A DNA stretch of 64,000 nucleotides from an uncultured Clostridia bacterium (GTDB taxonomy: Bacteria > Bacillota > Clostridia > Christensenellales > Aristaeellaceae): contig CAKULG010000001.1 of assembly GCA_934667105.1 (NCBI GenBank), positions 62,001-126,000 on the forward strand, written 5' to 3'. The notes under the pieces were generated by a model. That model did no database searches. It was not told the origin of the DNA and worked only from the letters and a program-made list of their open reading frames with translations. The translations under genes were made by a program, and so were the position numbers. Position 1 is the stretch's first letter, and the number at the start of each line of letters is the position of its first letter. Below, piece by piece: positions 27,574-35,454 of this stretch.

Positions 27574-29016
27574 ATGAACATCAAGGAAGTAGAGCGCCTT
27601 TCGGGCATGAGCCGGGCAAACATCCGTTTTTACGAGGAAAAGGGCCTGCTGGCCCCCGCCCGGCGGGAAAACGGCTATCGGGATTATTCGCCGCAGGATG
27701 TGGAAACCCTGCTGCGCATCCGGCTGCTGCGTTCGCTGCAAATGCCGCTGGAAGAAATTCACGCCCTGCAAACGGGGGAAAAGACCCTGGACGCAGCCCT
27801 GGCGGCGCAGGCCGGGCAATGGGAGCGGCAATGCCAGGAGGCCCGGCGGGCCCAGGAAATCTGCCGCGCCATGCGGGCGGACGGGGCGGTATACGCCACC
27901 CTGGACGCAAAAAAATATCTGAACGCCGCGCCCGCCCAGCAGCCGCCCGCCCCGCTTCCGGCCACCGACCGCGCGGTATATCCCCTGTGCCCCGGGCGGC
28001 GCTATTTCGCCCGGACGCTGGACGCGGCCCTGTGCGGCCTGATCTGGAACGCGGTGCTGACGCTGGGCTTTCATTGCAATCTGGCGCTGCGAAGCTCGGC
28101 GCTGCTGTTGGCGCTGGATACGGCGGCGGCGCTGCTGATCATGCTGGCGCTGGAGCCGCTTTTCCTGCATTTCCTTGGAACCACGCCGGGAAAATTCCTC
28201 ATGGGCCTGCGCCTGGAGGGGGCGGAGGGCGCGCGCCTTTCCCTGGCCGCCGCCCGGGGGCGCACCTGGGCCGTGCTCTGGCAGGGATGCGGCCTGAATG
28301 CGCCTATTTTTCGCCAGTATCGGCTGTGGAAAAGCTATCGCCGCTGCCGGGATGGAGAAATCTCCGATTGGGACGCAGAATATGAAACTGCCTATATCGA
28401 TTGCGGCATGAAAAAGGGCGGCGCGCTGCTGCTGGCCGCGGCGATGGGGGGCGCGGCGGCGCTGACCATGCTTTGTATGAATCTCTCCGCCCTGCCTCCC
28501 TGCCGGAGCCCGTTGACCGTGGCGGATTTCGCCCGAAATTATAATTTCTTTGTGGATTATTACGGTCAGGAGGGGCAGCTGCGCCTGGACGATCAGGGCG
28601 GCTGGGCAGAGAAGGCGGAGGAGGGCGCTTTTGTGATTCACCTGGACGGGGGCGGGGCCGCTCCTGACTGGCGCTTCGCCCTGGACGATGCGGGCTATAT
28701 CCGGGCAGCCTCCTTCCTGCTGGCCCGGGAAAATGGCAAGGGTTTCATCGGCGGCACGAAAAATACGGCGACGCTGGGTGCGCTGGCGTTTCTCTCCGCC
28801 CAGCCCCAGGCCGGCGCCTTCAGCTTCGCCTCCTGGAAAATCGCCGCCCCCATGGAGCAGAGCCTGCTTTTCCGGGGCGTGGATTATTCGCTTTACGGCG
28901 TGCATGTGGCCTATCAGGCGGAACAGCAGGGCTACGCCGACGCGGGCAGCGTCGCATTCCCGCTGGACGAAGAAAATAACCGGCTTCGCATCGCTTTCTC
29001 CATGACGCTGGAATAA
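27574..29016 (+). CDS. MerR-family regulator fused to an RDD membrane domain
   Basis: 480 residues. The first 70 form a MerR winged helix (MNIKEVERLSGMSRANIRFY, EEKGLLAPARRENGYRDYS), followed by a coiled-coil-like helix to about residue 115. Residues about 135-275 look like an RDD domain: two membrane helices (ARTLDAALCGLIWNAVL; ALLIMLALEPLFLHFLG) and the TPGKFLMGLRL motif. A third helix near residues 287-307 (GGALLLAAAMGGAAALTML) leads to an extracytoplasmic tail of about 165 residues. The protein would be a one-component sensor tethered to the membrane. GGGAGG precedes the ATG. Ligand and targets other than its own promoter are unknown. Confidence 0.82.
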   Translation: MNIKEVERLSGMSRANIRFYEEKGLLAPARRENGYRDYSPQDVETLLRIRLLRSLQMPLEEIHALQTGEKTLDAALAAQAGQWERQCQEARRAQEICRAMRADGAVYATLDAKKYLNAAPAQQPPAPLPATDRAVYPLCPGRRYFARTLDAALCGLIWNAVLTLGFHCNLALRSSALLLALDTAAALLIMLALEPLFLHFLGTTPGKFLMGLRLEGAEGARLSLAAARGRTWAVLWQGCGLNAPIFRQYRLWKSYRRCRDGEISDWDAEYETAYIDCGMKKGGALLLAAAMGGAAALTMLCMNLSALPPCRSPLTVADFARNYNFFVDYYGQEGQLRLDDQGGWAEKAEEGAFVIHLDGGGAAPDWRFALDDAGYIRAASFLLARENGKGFIGGTKNTATLGALAFLSAQPQAGAFSFASWKIAAPMEQSLLFRGVDYSLYGVHVAYQAEQQGYADAGSVAFPLDEENNRLRIAFSMTLE

Positions 29017-29085
29017 ATTAAAGAATACGATTGTAGGGAACCCGGCTGGTAAGCGAGGCCGTAAAAAAACGAAAACAAAGTATTT

Positions 29086-29128
29086 GCGGGGAAACCGTTC
29101 TTGGTAAGCCAAAGAACGGTTCCACCGC
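29086..29128. repeat. Module A hairpin after the MerR-RDD gene
   Basis: GCGGGGAAACCGTTCTTGG pairs with CCAAAGAACGGTTCCACCGC, with loop TAAG. The upstream flank GTAAAAAAACGAAAACAAAG matches other copies. It overlaps the possible upstream extension of the DUF2953 frame, which supports the later start of that gene. Confidence 0.75.
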
Positions 29129-29178
29129 ATAATTTTATTCCCGTCTTGGAAAAATGTAGGCGAAGGGAGGGAGCGCGT

Positions 29179-29751
29179 GTGGCGTGGGCATGTATTATGG
29201 CGTATCTGCTGTGCGTCACGCCCCTGCGCTTTGGGGCGGCGGCCCAGTGGCAGGCGGGGGAGTTGCCCCAGGCGGCCCTGGGACTGACGATCTGGGGCGT
29301 GCGGCTGGGGCGGCGCTTCGCCCTGCGCCGGGACGAGGCGGGGCGGCTGTATCTGGAAGGCGACGGGGTCCGGGCGTTGGCCGCGCCCTCGGGGCCCGCG
29401 CTGAAAAAACCGCTGCGCGCGCTGCGGGCGCTGGGACGGGCGAATCACGCCCGGGCGCTGCTGCGCCGCGGCGTGCAAAAGGAAGCGCTGCTGCTGGAAA
29501 CGGCGGTGCGCTGCCCGGATGCGGGGCAGACCGCCCTGCTCACCGGCCTGCTGCGGGCGCTGGGGGCGGCGCAGCCCCTGCTGGATATCCGGGCGCTGCC
29601 CGCCTTTCGGGGCGGGGGCGGGCTGCGCTTTCGCTGCATAGCCCGGGCACGGCTGGGCACGCTATTGCTTGCATGCGCCCTGGGCGCGGTCAGCTACCTG
29701 CGGGCGGGGAAAAAGGAGGAAAAGCCATGGATCATCCCATCCGGAACCTGA
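29179..29751 (+). CDS. DUF2953 family membrane-associated protein (YtfI-like)
   Basis: 190 residues from the GTG at 29179, which follows AGGGAGG. The frame is open further upstream, but that part runs through the module A hairpin. N- and C-terminal hydrophobic segments (ACIMAYLLCVTPLRFGAAAQ; LGTLLLACALGAVSYL) flank a basic, alanine- and leucine-rich middle. Identification rests mainly on position: in Bacillus and Clostridia a DUF2953 protein (ytfI) precedes ytfJ/gerW, exactly as here. It overlaps gerW by 25 bases, so expression is likely coupled. Function is unknown; the family is tied to sporulation by context. Confidence 0.62.
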   Translation: MAWACIMAYLLCVTPLRFGAAAQWQAGELPQAALGLTIWGVRLGRRFALRRDEAGRLYLEGDGVRALAAPSGPALKKPLRALRALGRANHARALLRRGVQKEALLLETAVRCPDAGQTALLTGLLRALGAAQPLLDIRALPAFRGGGGLRFRCIARARLGTLLLACALGAVSYLRAGKKEEKPWIIPSGT

Positions 29752-30125
29752 TGGAAACAACCCTGGAAAATTTGAAGGAAATGGTGGATGTGAACACCGT
29801 GGTGGGCGCGCCCATCGCGGCGGGCGCGGATACGATCATTCCCATTTCCAAGGTGAGCTTCGGCTTTGTGGCGGGGGGCGGAGAATACGATACCGCTCGG
29901 GAGCATCCCGGCGAGGGCATGCCCTTTGCGGGCGGCTCGGGGGCGGGCATTTCGGTGCAGCCCGTGGGCTTTCTGGTGGTGGGCGGCAGCGGGGTGAAAT
30001 TGCTGCCCGCGCAGAACCAAACCGCCTGGGAGCGGGCGGTGGGCTGTGTGCCCCAGCTGGCGGAGGATCTGCGGGCGCTTTTCGCCCCGGCGGAAAAACA
30101 GCCCCAGGAGGGGCAAACGAAATGA
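29727..30125 (+). CDS. ytfJ: GerW family sporulation protein (YtfJ)
   Basis: 132-residue spore protein of the GerW/YtfJ family, implicated in germination in Bacillus. Family features are evident: MDHPIRNLMETTLENLKEMV, then VVGAPI, TIIPISKVSFGFVAGGGEY and the glycine-rich GGSGAGISVQPVGFLVV. The ATG at 29727 follows AAAAGGAGG by six bases, inside the end of the preceding gene. It overlaps the dacF-type gene by four bases. Confidence 0.9.
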   Translation: MDHPIRNLMETTLENLKEMVDVNTVVGAPIAAGADTIIPISKVSFGFVAGGGEYDTAREHPGEGMPFAGGSGAGISVQPVGFLVVGGSGVKLLPAQNQTAWERAVGCVPQLAEDLRALFAPAEKQPQEGQTK

Positions 30126-31222
30126 AAAGAATGCTCTTGGGGCTTTTCTTTGGGCTGATTCTCCTGTATAATGGAAGCGCGGCGGCGGAGGGCGCGCGCT
30201 CCGCCCTGCTGATGGAGGCGGAAACGGGCCGCGTGCTGTATGCGCAAAACGCCCACGAAGCGCTGCCCATGGCCTCCACCACCAAGATCATGACGGCGCT
30301 GGTGGCCCTGGAAAACGGCCGCCTGGAGGATACCGTTACCGCCGGGCGCAACGCCTTCGGCGTGCCGGGCACAAGCATTTATCTCAGCGAGGGCGAACAG
30401 CTGACTCTGGAGGAAATGCTCTACGGCCTGATGCTGGCCAGCGGCAACGACGCGGCGGTGGCCATTGCGGAGCATATCGGCGGCTCGGTGGAGCAATTCT
30501 GCCAGATGATGACCCGTCGGGCGGAGGAACTGGGCTGCGAAAACACGGTGTTTTCCACCCCCCACGGCCTGCCCGGCGGCAATCACCACACCACCGCCTG
30601 GGATTTGGCGCTGATTACCCGGGAGGCCCTGAAAAACGCGGATTTCCGCCAGATCGTATCCACCCAACGGGCCTCCATTCCCTGGGCGGGGCATGAATAC
30701 AACCGGGTGCTGAACAATAAAAACAAGCTGCTTTCCTCTTATCCCGGAACTCTGGGCGTGAAAACGGGCTATACCAAGGCAGCGGGCCGGTGCCTGGTTT
30801 TCGCGGCGGAGCGGGAGGGGCTGCGCCTCATCGGCGTGGTGCTCAATTGCCCCAATTGGTTTGAGGAAGCGGCGGCGATGCTGGATCAGGGCTTTGAGAA
30901 TTGGCAAATGGTCACGCTGCTGGACGCGGGGGAAACCGTGCGCCAGGTGCCGGTGGAAAACGGCGAAAAGGCGGAAATCGCCGTGCGCACAGCGGCGGCT
31001 GTGGCCGCCCCGGTGCGGGTGAATTCCTGGCCCGATCTGAAAATCGATCTGCCCGACAGCCTGCCCCCCGGGGTGGAGGCGGGGCAGGTCGTGGGCGCGG
31101 TATCGCTGGTGGACGGCGGCGAAACGCTGATCACCGTGCCGCTGTGCGCGGCAGAAGCCTCGCCTCCCCGCTCCTTTCCCTTCCACCTCCGGCGCATCCT
31201 CCGCTTCTGGCCCGGGGCGTAA
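30122..31222 (+). CDS. dacF: D-alanyl-D-alanine carboxypeptidase, DacF type (C-terminal anchor out of frame)
   Basis: Low-molecular-weight penicillin-binding protein that trims pentapeptide side chains, 366 residues, with a signal peptide (MKRMLLGLFFGLILLYNGSAAA). Active-site motifs are all present: STTK (serine nucleophile), SGN in LMLASGNDAAVA, and KTG in GVKTGYTKAAG. The C-terminal domain continues to about ETLITVPLCA. The annotated frame then ends in the atypical SFPFHLRRILRFWPGA, while the +1 frame continues to a basic residue, a hydrophobic helix LLLASLMGLSLGLWAW and RLKKS up to 31304, the expected membrane anchor. A frameshift or sequence error between about 31140 and 31215 is likely. 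Association with gerW suggests a spore cortex role. Confidence 0.85.
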   Translation: MKRMLLGLFFGLILLYNGSAAAEGARSALLMEAETGRVLYAQNAHEALPMASTTKIMTALVALENGRLEDTVTAGRNAFGVPGTSIYLSEGEQLTLEEMLYGLMLASGNDAAVAIAEHIGGSVEQFCQMMTRRAEELGCENTVFSTPHGLPGGNHHTTAWDLALITREALKNADFRQIVSTQRASIPWAGHEYNRVLNNKNKLLSSYPGTLGVKTGYTKAAGRCLVFAAEREGLRLIGVVLNCPNWFEEAAAMLDQGFENWQMVTLLDAGETVRQVPVENGEKAEIAVRTAAAVAAPVRVNSWPDLKIDLPDSLPPGVEAGQVVGAVSLVDGGETLITVPLCAAEASPPRSFPFHLRRILRFWPGA

Positions 31223-31304
31223 GGGCTGGCGGCGGCCGCTGCTGCTGGCGAGCCTGATGGGCCTGAGCCTGGGACTGTGGGCCTGGCGGCTGAAAAAAAG
31301 CTGA
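31218..31304 (+). pseudogene. Displaced C-terminal membrane anchor of DacF
   Basis: In the +1 frame relative to dacF, codons from 31218 give RKGWRRPLLLASLMGLSLGL, then WAWRLKKS and a TGA at 31302. This basic-hydrophobic-basic stretch is what low-molecular-weight PBPs use as a C-terminal amphipathic or transmembrane anchor. It has no start codon of its own with a ribosome binding site. Confidence 0.6.
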
Positions 31305-31365
31305 CGCCATTCAAAAGCAGGATGAATTTCCGCCGCCCTTGGGCGACGATACAAAAGGAGAAATT

Positions 31366-32073
31366 ATGCGGTTACAGAAATATATGGCGGAATGCGGCGT
31401 GGCCAGCCGCCGCCGGGCGGAGGAAATGATCCTGGAAGGAAAAGTGACCGTCAACGGCGTATTGATCGATCAGATGGGCGTGCAGGTGCAGGAAGGCGAC
31501 GAGGTGCGCGTGGAGGGCAGGCTGATTCGCCCCGAGGGGGAAAAGCGCTATGTGATGTATCACAAGCCCGCCGGCGAAGTGACCACCGTGTCCGATCCTG
31601 AGGGCCGGGCCGCGGTGCTGGATCATTTCCGGGATTACCCCGTGCGGCTTTACCCTGTGGGGCGGCTGGATTACGACAGCGAGGGCCTGCTGCTGCTCAC
31701 CAACGACGGCGCGCTCACCGAGCGCATGCTGCATCCCAGCCATCTGGTGGAAAAAACCTATCTCGCCCGGGTGACGGGTCAGGTATCCCCCGAGGCGCTG
31801 TGCCGCCTGCGCGGAGGCGTGATGCTGGACGACCATAAAACCGCCCCGGCCAAGGCGCGCATCGTGAAGGAGGAAACCTTCGCCACCGTGGTGCTGGTGA
31901 CGATTCACGAGGGACGCAACCGCCAGGTGCGCCGTATGTTTGAGGAACTGGGCCACAAGGTGCTGCAATTGCGGCGGGTGCGCTTCGGCCCGCTGGAGCT
32001 GGGCGATTTGCCCCGGGGAAAATGGCGGGAACTGACGGCGGAGGAAGTGCGCCGGCTTCAGGCGTATCTTTGA
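31366..32073 (+). CDS. rluB: 23S rRNA pseudouridine synthase RluB family
   Basis: 235-residue pseudouridine synthase of the RsuA/RluB group. An N-terminal S4 domain (MRLQKYMAECGVASRRRAEE) is followed by the catalytic motif YPVGRLDYDSEGLLLLTNDG with the active-site aspartate in GRLD, and EGRNRQVRRMFEELGHKVLQL near the end. The ATG at 31366 is chosen over 31339 because AAAAGGAG lies six bases before it. Placement after gerW/dacF matches clostridial gene order. RluB versus RsuA specificity is inferred from this context. Confidence 0.9.
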   Translation: MRLQKYMAECGVASRRRAEEMILEGKVTVNGVLIDQMGVQVQEGDEVRVEGRLIRPEGEKRYVMYHKPAGEVTTVSDPEGRAAVLDHFRDYPVRLYPVGRLDYDSEGLLLLTNDGALTERMLHPSHLVEKTYLARVTGQVSPEALCRLRGGVMLDDHKTAPAKARIVKEETFATVVLVTIHEGRNRQVRRMFEELGHKVLQLRRVRFGPLELGDLPRGKWRELTAEEVRRLQAYL

Positions 32074-32113
32074 CGCTGCGCCGCATCAATTACGAAAGCG
32101 AAGGCTAAGGAAA

Positions 32114-32680
32114 ATGAGCTATCTGCTGCGCTCCGCCCGGTTTCTGGCGGCGGAGGTTTTGCAAAGCGCCGTATCCCCGGGGGATACCGTGGTGGACGCC
32201 ACCATGGGCAATGGCCACGACACCCTGACCCTTTGCCATCTGGTGGGGCCGGAGGGCACGGTGATCGCTTTCGACGTGCAGGAATCGGCGGTGGAAAACA
32301 CCCGGGCGCGCCTGGCGGAGGCGGGCGTGCTGGACCGGGCGCGCCTTTACTGTCTGGGGCATGAGCGCATGCTGGAAAAGGTAGCGGGCCCGGTGGCCGC
32401 AGTGGCGTTTAACCTGGGCTGGCTCCCGGGCGGGAATAAGGCCGTCACCACCCATTGGGAAACCACCAAAATCGCCGTGGAAAGCGCCCTTTCCCTGCTG
32501 CGCCCTCTGGGCGTGGCGGTGATCTGCGCCTATCCCGGCCATGCCGAGGGCGATCGGGAGCGGGAAGCGCTGGTTTCTCTGCTTGCGAATTTGCCGCCGC
32601 AGCAGTATAATGTGTTGCGGCAGAAATTCCTTAACGCGGGGCCCGGGGCCCCGGAATGCTTTGTTATCCAAAGGCAATAA
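32114..32680 (+). CDS. mnmM: tRNA 5-aminomethyl-2-thiouridine methyltransferase MnmM (YtqB-like)
   Basis: Class I SAM-dependent methyltransferase of 188 residues, in the family of Bacillus YtqB, which methylates nm5s2U34 of tRNA. The SAM-binding strand is TVVDATMGNGHDTLTLC and the catalytic-site block is AVAFNLGWLPGGNKAVTT, both distinctive for this family. It begins 40 bases after rluB with AAGGAAA as the ribosome binding site, consistent with an RNA-modification operon. Confidence 0.85.
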   Translation: MSYLLRSARFLAAEVLQSAVSPGDTVVDATMGNGHDTLTLCHLVGPEGTVIAFDVQESAVENTRARLAEAGVLDRARLYCLGHERMLEKVAGPVAAVAFNLGWLPGGNKAVTTHWETTKIAVESALSLLRPLGVAVICAYPGHAEGDREREALVSLLANLPPQQYNVLRQKFLNAGPGAPECFVIQRQ

Positions 32681-32704
32681 ACATACAAAAGGAGGGCGTT
32701 CATT

Positions 32705-33670
32705 ATGAAACTTTCTGTTCTGGCCGTGGCGCTGGCCGACCGGCCGCTGCCCCAGGCGCTGCAATTCCTCAAGGAACGGGGCGTGCAGCAGGTGGAGGTG
32801 GGCTGCGGCGGCTATCCCGGCAAGGCCCATTGCGATCCCGCCGTGCTGCTGCACGATGAAAAAAAGCTCCAGGAATTCAAGGATACCTTCAAGCGCTATG
32901 ATCTGAGCATCTCCGCCCTGTCCAGCCATGGCAACGCGGTGCATCCCAAAAAGGAAATCGCGAAAATGTATCACGATGATTTCGTGAACGCCGTGCTGCT
33001 GGCCGAAAAGCTGGGGGTGGACCGGGTTATTACCTTCTCCGGCTGCCCCGGCGGCTCTCCCGCCGATCAGCAGCCCAACTGGGTCACCTGCGCTTGGCCC
33101 CCGGAATATCAGGAAATCAAAAAGTATCAGTGGGAAGACGTGCTGCTGCCCTATTGGGAAAAGACCGCCGCCTTCGCCCGGGAGCACGGCGTGAATAAGA
33201 TCGCCTTTGAAATGCACCCCGGCTTCTGCGTCTACAACCCCGAAACCATGCTGCGGATTCGCGCCGCGATCGGCGATACCCTGGGCGCGAATTTCGATCC
33301 CAGCCACCTGTTCTGGCAGGGCATCGATCCCGTCCGCGCCATCCGCGCCCTGGGCGACGCCATCTATTTCTTCCATGCCAAGGATACCGCCCTGGACGAG
33401 GCCAATGTGGCGGTGAACGGCGTGCTGGATACCAAGCATTTCTCCGATGTGAAGAATCGCTCCTGGGTGTTCCGCACCATCGGCTACGGCCACGACGCGA
33501 AGGTTTGGAAGGATATGATGAGCGCCCTGCGCATCGTGGGCTACGACGGCCCCATCTCCATCGAGCACGAGGACGGCCTCATGAGCGGCGAGGAAGGCCT
33601 GAGCAAGGCCATCAAGTTCCTTCAGGACGTGCTGATGTATGAGGATCCCGGCGTGATGTACTGGGCCTGA
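32705..33670 (+). CDS. Sugar phosphate isomerase/epimerase (xylose isomerase-like TIM barrel)
   Basis: 321 residues in the AP endonuclease 2/xylose isomerase-like superfamily. Metal-binding positions are visible: EMHPGF (Glu and His), FDPSHLFWQG (Asp, His), FFHAKD (His) and SIEHEDG (Glu). The ATG is preceded by AAAAGGAGGG. Such proteins often act on inositols or keto sugars. It is 24 bases after mnmM, but its strong ribosome binding site and unrelated function suggest it is not truly linked. Substrate unknown. Confidence 0.88.
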   Translation: MKLSVLAVALADRPLPQALQFLKERGVQQVEVGCGGYPGKAHCDPAVLLHDEKKLQEFKDTFKRYDLSISALSSHGNAVHPKKEIAKMYHDDFVNAVLLAEKLGVDRVITFSGCPGGSPADQQPNWVTCAWPPEYQEIKKYQWEDVLLPYWEKTAAFAREHGVNKIAFEMHPGFCVYNPETMLRIRAAIGDTLGANFDPSHLFWQGIDPVRAIRALGDAIYFFHAKDTALDEANVAVNGVLDTKHFSDVKNRSWVFRTIGYGHDAKVWKDMMSALRIVGYDGPISIEHEDGLMSGEEGLSKAIKFLQDVLMYEDPGVMYWA

Positions 33671-33687
33671 TTGGATTGATATTCGTG

Positions 33688-33778
33688 GGGGGGAACCGCT
33701 CTTGCGAACGCCGTGCTTCCGCTTTCGTGGAGTAGCGCGTGGCGGCAGCTTAAAGCGCGGTTTCCCCGCGCCTTTTTT
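33688..33778 (+). terminator. Complex terminator after the sugar isomerase gene
   Basis: GGGGAACCGC (33690-33699) pairs with GCGGTTTCCCC (about 33757-33767, one bulge) and six T residues follow (33773-33778). Nested inside is a second hairpin with CGTGCTTCCGCTTT and GAGTAGCGCG, the block also found at 13694-13730 and near 47755. It therefore combines repeat modules with a terminator. Confidence 0.7.
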
Positions 33779-33835
33779 AATAAAAGAATGGAAGCCCACT
33801 GAAGTAATCTCTCACAATATTTTAAATGTCCATGG

Positions 33836-34065
33836 AGAATGAAAAAGGGGCTGTGAAAGAACGAAAACTAAGCATTTGTGGTGGAACCCGTCTTTGGAGG
33901 CCAAAGATGGGTTCCACCGCCCCCTTCCCAGAAAGCCGATTGGGCAGGAGAGGGGGATTAAAAAAACGGCCTGCTTCTCCGCTGACAAAAGAGGCGGTAC
34001 TCCAATCACCCCGCCTCCTCGCGAAAGCGGGCCCCGGTTTTCGGGCGGCAGTTTAAGAATTGCAC
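33836..34065. repeat. Repeat mosaic: module A, module B and a shared tail block
   Basis: The GCTGTGAAAGAACGAAAAC flank (from about 33850) leads to a module A hairpin (33879-33920, arms GTGGTGGAACCC/GGGTTCCACCGC), then module B (AGAAAGCCGATTGGGCAGGA to CTTCTCCGCTGAC, about 33930-33985), then GGGCGGCAGTTTAAGAATTG near 34042-34061, which recurs at about 47692-47712. No gene is supported. Confidence 0.72.
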
Positions 34066-34103
34066 GTCCTCATGGACCGTGAAAAAAAGAAAATAAAATA
34101 TTT

Positions 34104-34148
34104 GCGGGTGGAACCATTCTTTGACCTCCAAAGAATGGTTCCACCCGT
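34104..34148. repeat. Module A hairpin with ATTCTTT core
   Basis: GCGGGTGGAACCATTCTTT and AAAGAATGGTTCCACCCGT pair perfectly with loop GACCTCC. The core carries CATTC/GAATG instead of CGTTC/GAACG on both arms: a compensated change that keeps the stem, which points to selection on structure. It ends 20 bases from the stop of the oxidoreductase gene (minus strand). Confidence 0.78.
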
Positions 34149-34167
34149 ATGATTCCCTCCGTATTAT

Positions 34168-35454
34168 TCACGCTATCTCCGGCTTCTCCGGAACGATGGC
34201 CAGGGAAATCTCCTTCGCCCCCTGACAGGCGGCCAGCAGCTTTTCATTGAGCGTCTGGGTGGCCATTTCGCCGGGGGTGAGAATCATTTTTTTCGCGGCG
34301 GTAAGGGGCTTGCCGTCGGCATACACCGCCAGATAATGATTTTTATACACGCGGTCGGGCCGGAACATGAGCTCGATGGGCGTGGCGGTATCATTCAACA
34401 GGATGCGCTGGGGCACGACGCCCCGCACGCCCGCGCCGTCGCGCACGGCGATTTCCTGCCCCGCGCGGCGCTGGCCCTGGGCGTAGCGCGCGGCCATTTC
34501 CCCGGCGCGGAAGCTTTCCTTGCTCACGAAATCCACCAGGTCGTGCACATGCAGCACGTTGCCGCAGGCGAAAATGCCAGGCACGCTGGTTTCCAGTGCG
34601 TCGGAAACCACCGCGCCGCTGGTGACGGGGGAGAGCGTCACCCCCGCGCCCTGGGACAGCTCGTTTTCCGGAATCAGGCCCACGGACAAAAGCAGCGTGT
34701 CGCAATCGAATTCAATTTCCGTGCCGGGAATGGGCTGGCGCTTTTCATCCACCTTCGCCACCGTAACGCCGGTAAGACGCTCCCTCCCGTGGATATCCAC
34801 CACGGTGTGGGAAAGATAGAGGGGAATGTTATAATCCTGAAGGCACTGCACGATATTACGGTTCAGGCCGCTGGAATAGGGCATCAGCTCCACGCAGGCC
34901 AGCACCTTCGCCCCCTGCAGCGTCATGCGGCGGGCCATAATCAGGCCGATATCGCCGCTGCCCAGAATCACCACCCGGCGGCCGGGCATGTAGCCTTCCA
35001 GATTTACGAATTTCTGCGCGGTGCCCGCGCTGTAGATTCCGGCGCAGCGCGCCCCCGGCGTGGCCAGCGCGCCCCGGGGCCGCTCCCGGCAGCCCATGGC
35101 CAGCACAACGGCCTTGGCCGCGTAATGGCGCAGGCCATCCTCCCGGCTCACGGCGGAAACGATTTTTTCCGGCGAAACGGAAAGCACGGTGGTTCCCGTT
35201 TTGATTTCAATGCCCAACGCCCGGGCGGCGTCAATATCCCGCTGGGCGTATTCCGGGCCGGTCAGTTCCTCCGAAAAGCGGTGCAGGCCGAAGCCGTTAT
35301 GAATGCACTGGCGAAGAATGCCGCCGGGCTGATCCTCCCGCTCCAGCACCAGCAAATTATCCACCCCCGCCTTTTTCGCGGCGATGGCGGCGGCCAGGCC
35401 CGCAGGGCCCGCGCCGATAATCAGCACGTCCTTTTGGATGCAATCAATGTTCAC
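34168..35454 (-). CDS. NAD(P)/FAD-dependent oxidoreductase, GlpB-partner type
   Basis: 428-residue flavoprotein. The N-terminal FAD fold is VLIIGAGPAGLAAAIAAKKA, a second dinucleotide fold is RVVILGSGDIGLIMARRMTL, and the conserved TSVPGIFACGNVLHVHDLVD closes the FAD site. Start: the frame is open to 35484, but AAAGGAGG lies nine bases before the GTG at 35454, giving an 11-base overlap with the upstream gene. In Firmicutes this protein and the GlpA-like one next to it occur as a pair, often with a DUF1667 protein that is absent here. The electron donor/acceptor and true substrate are uncertain. Confidence 0.85.
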   Translation of the reverse strand: MNIDCIQKDVLIIGAGPAGLAAAIAAKKAGVDNLLVLEREDQPGGILRQCIHNGFGLHRFSEELTGPEYAQRDIDAARALGIEIKTGTTVLSVSPEKIVSAVSREDGLRHYAAKAVVLAMGCRERPRGALATPGARCAGIYSAGTAQKFVNLEGYMPGRRVVILGSGDIGLIMARRMTLQGAKVLACVELMPYSSGLNRNIVQCLQDYNIPLYLSHTVVDIHGRERLTGVTVAKVDEKRQPIPGTEIEFDCDTLLLSVGLIPENELSQGAGVTLSPVTSGAVVSDALETSVPGIFACGNVLHVHDLVDFVSKESFRAGEMAARYAQGQRRAGQEIAVRDGAGVRGVVPQRILLNDTATPIELMFRPDRVYKNHYLAVYADGKPLTAAKKMILTPGEMATQTLNEKLLAACQGAKEISLAIVPEKPEIA

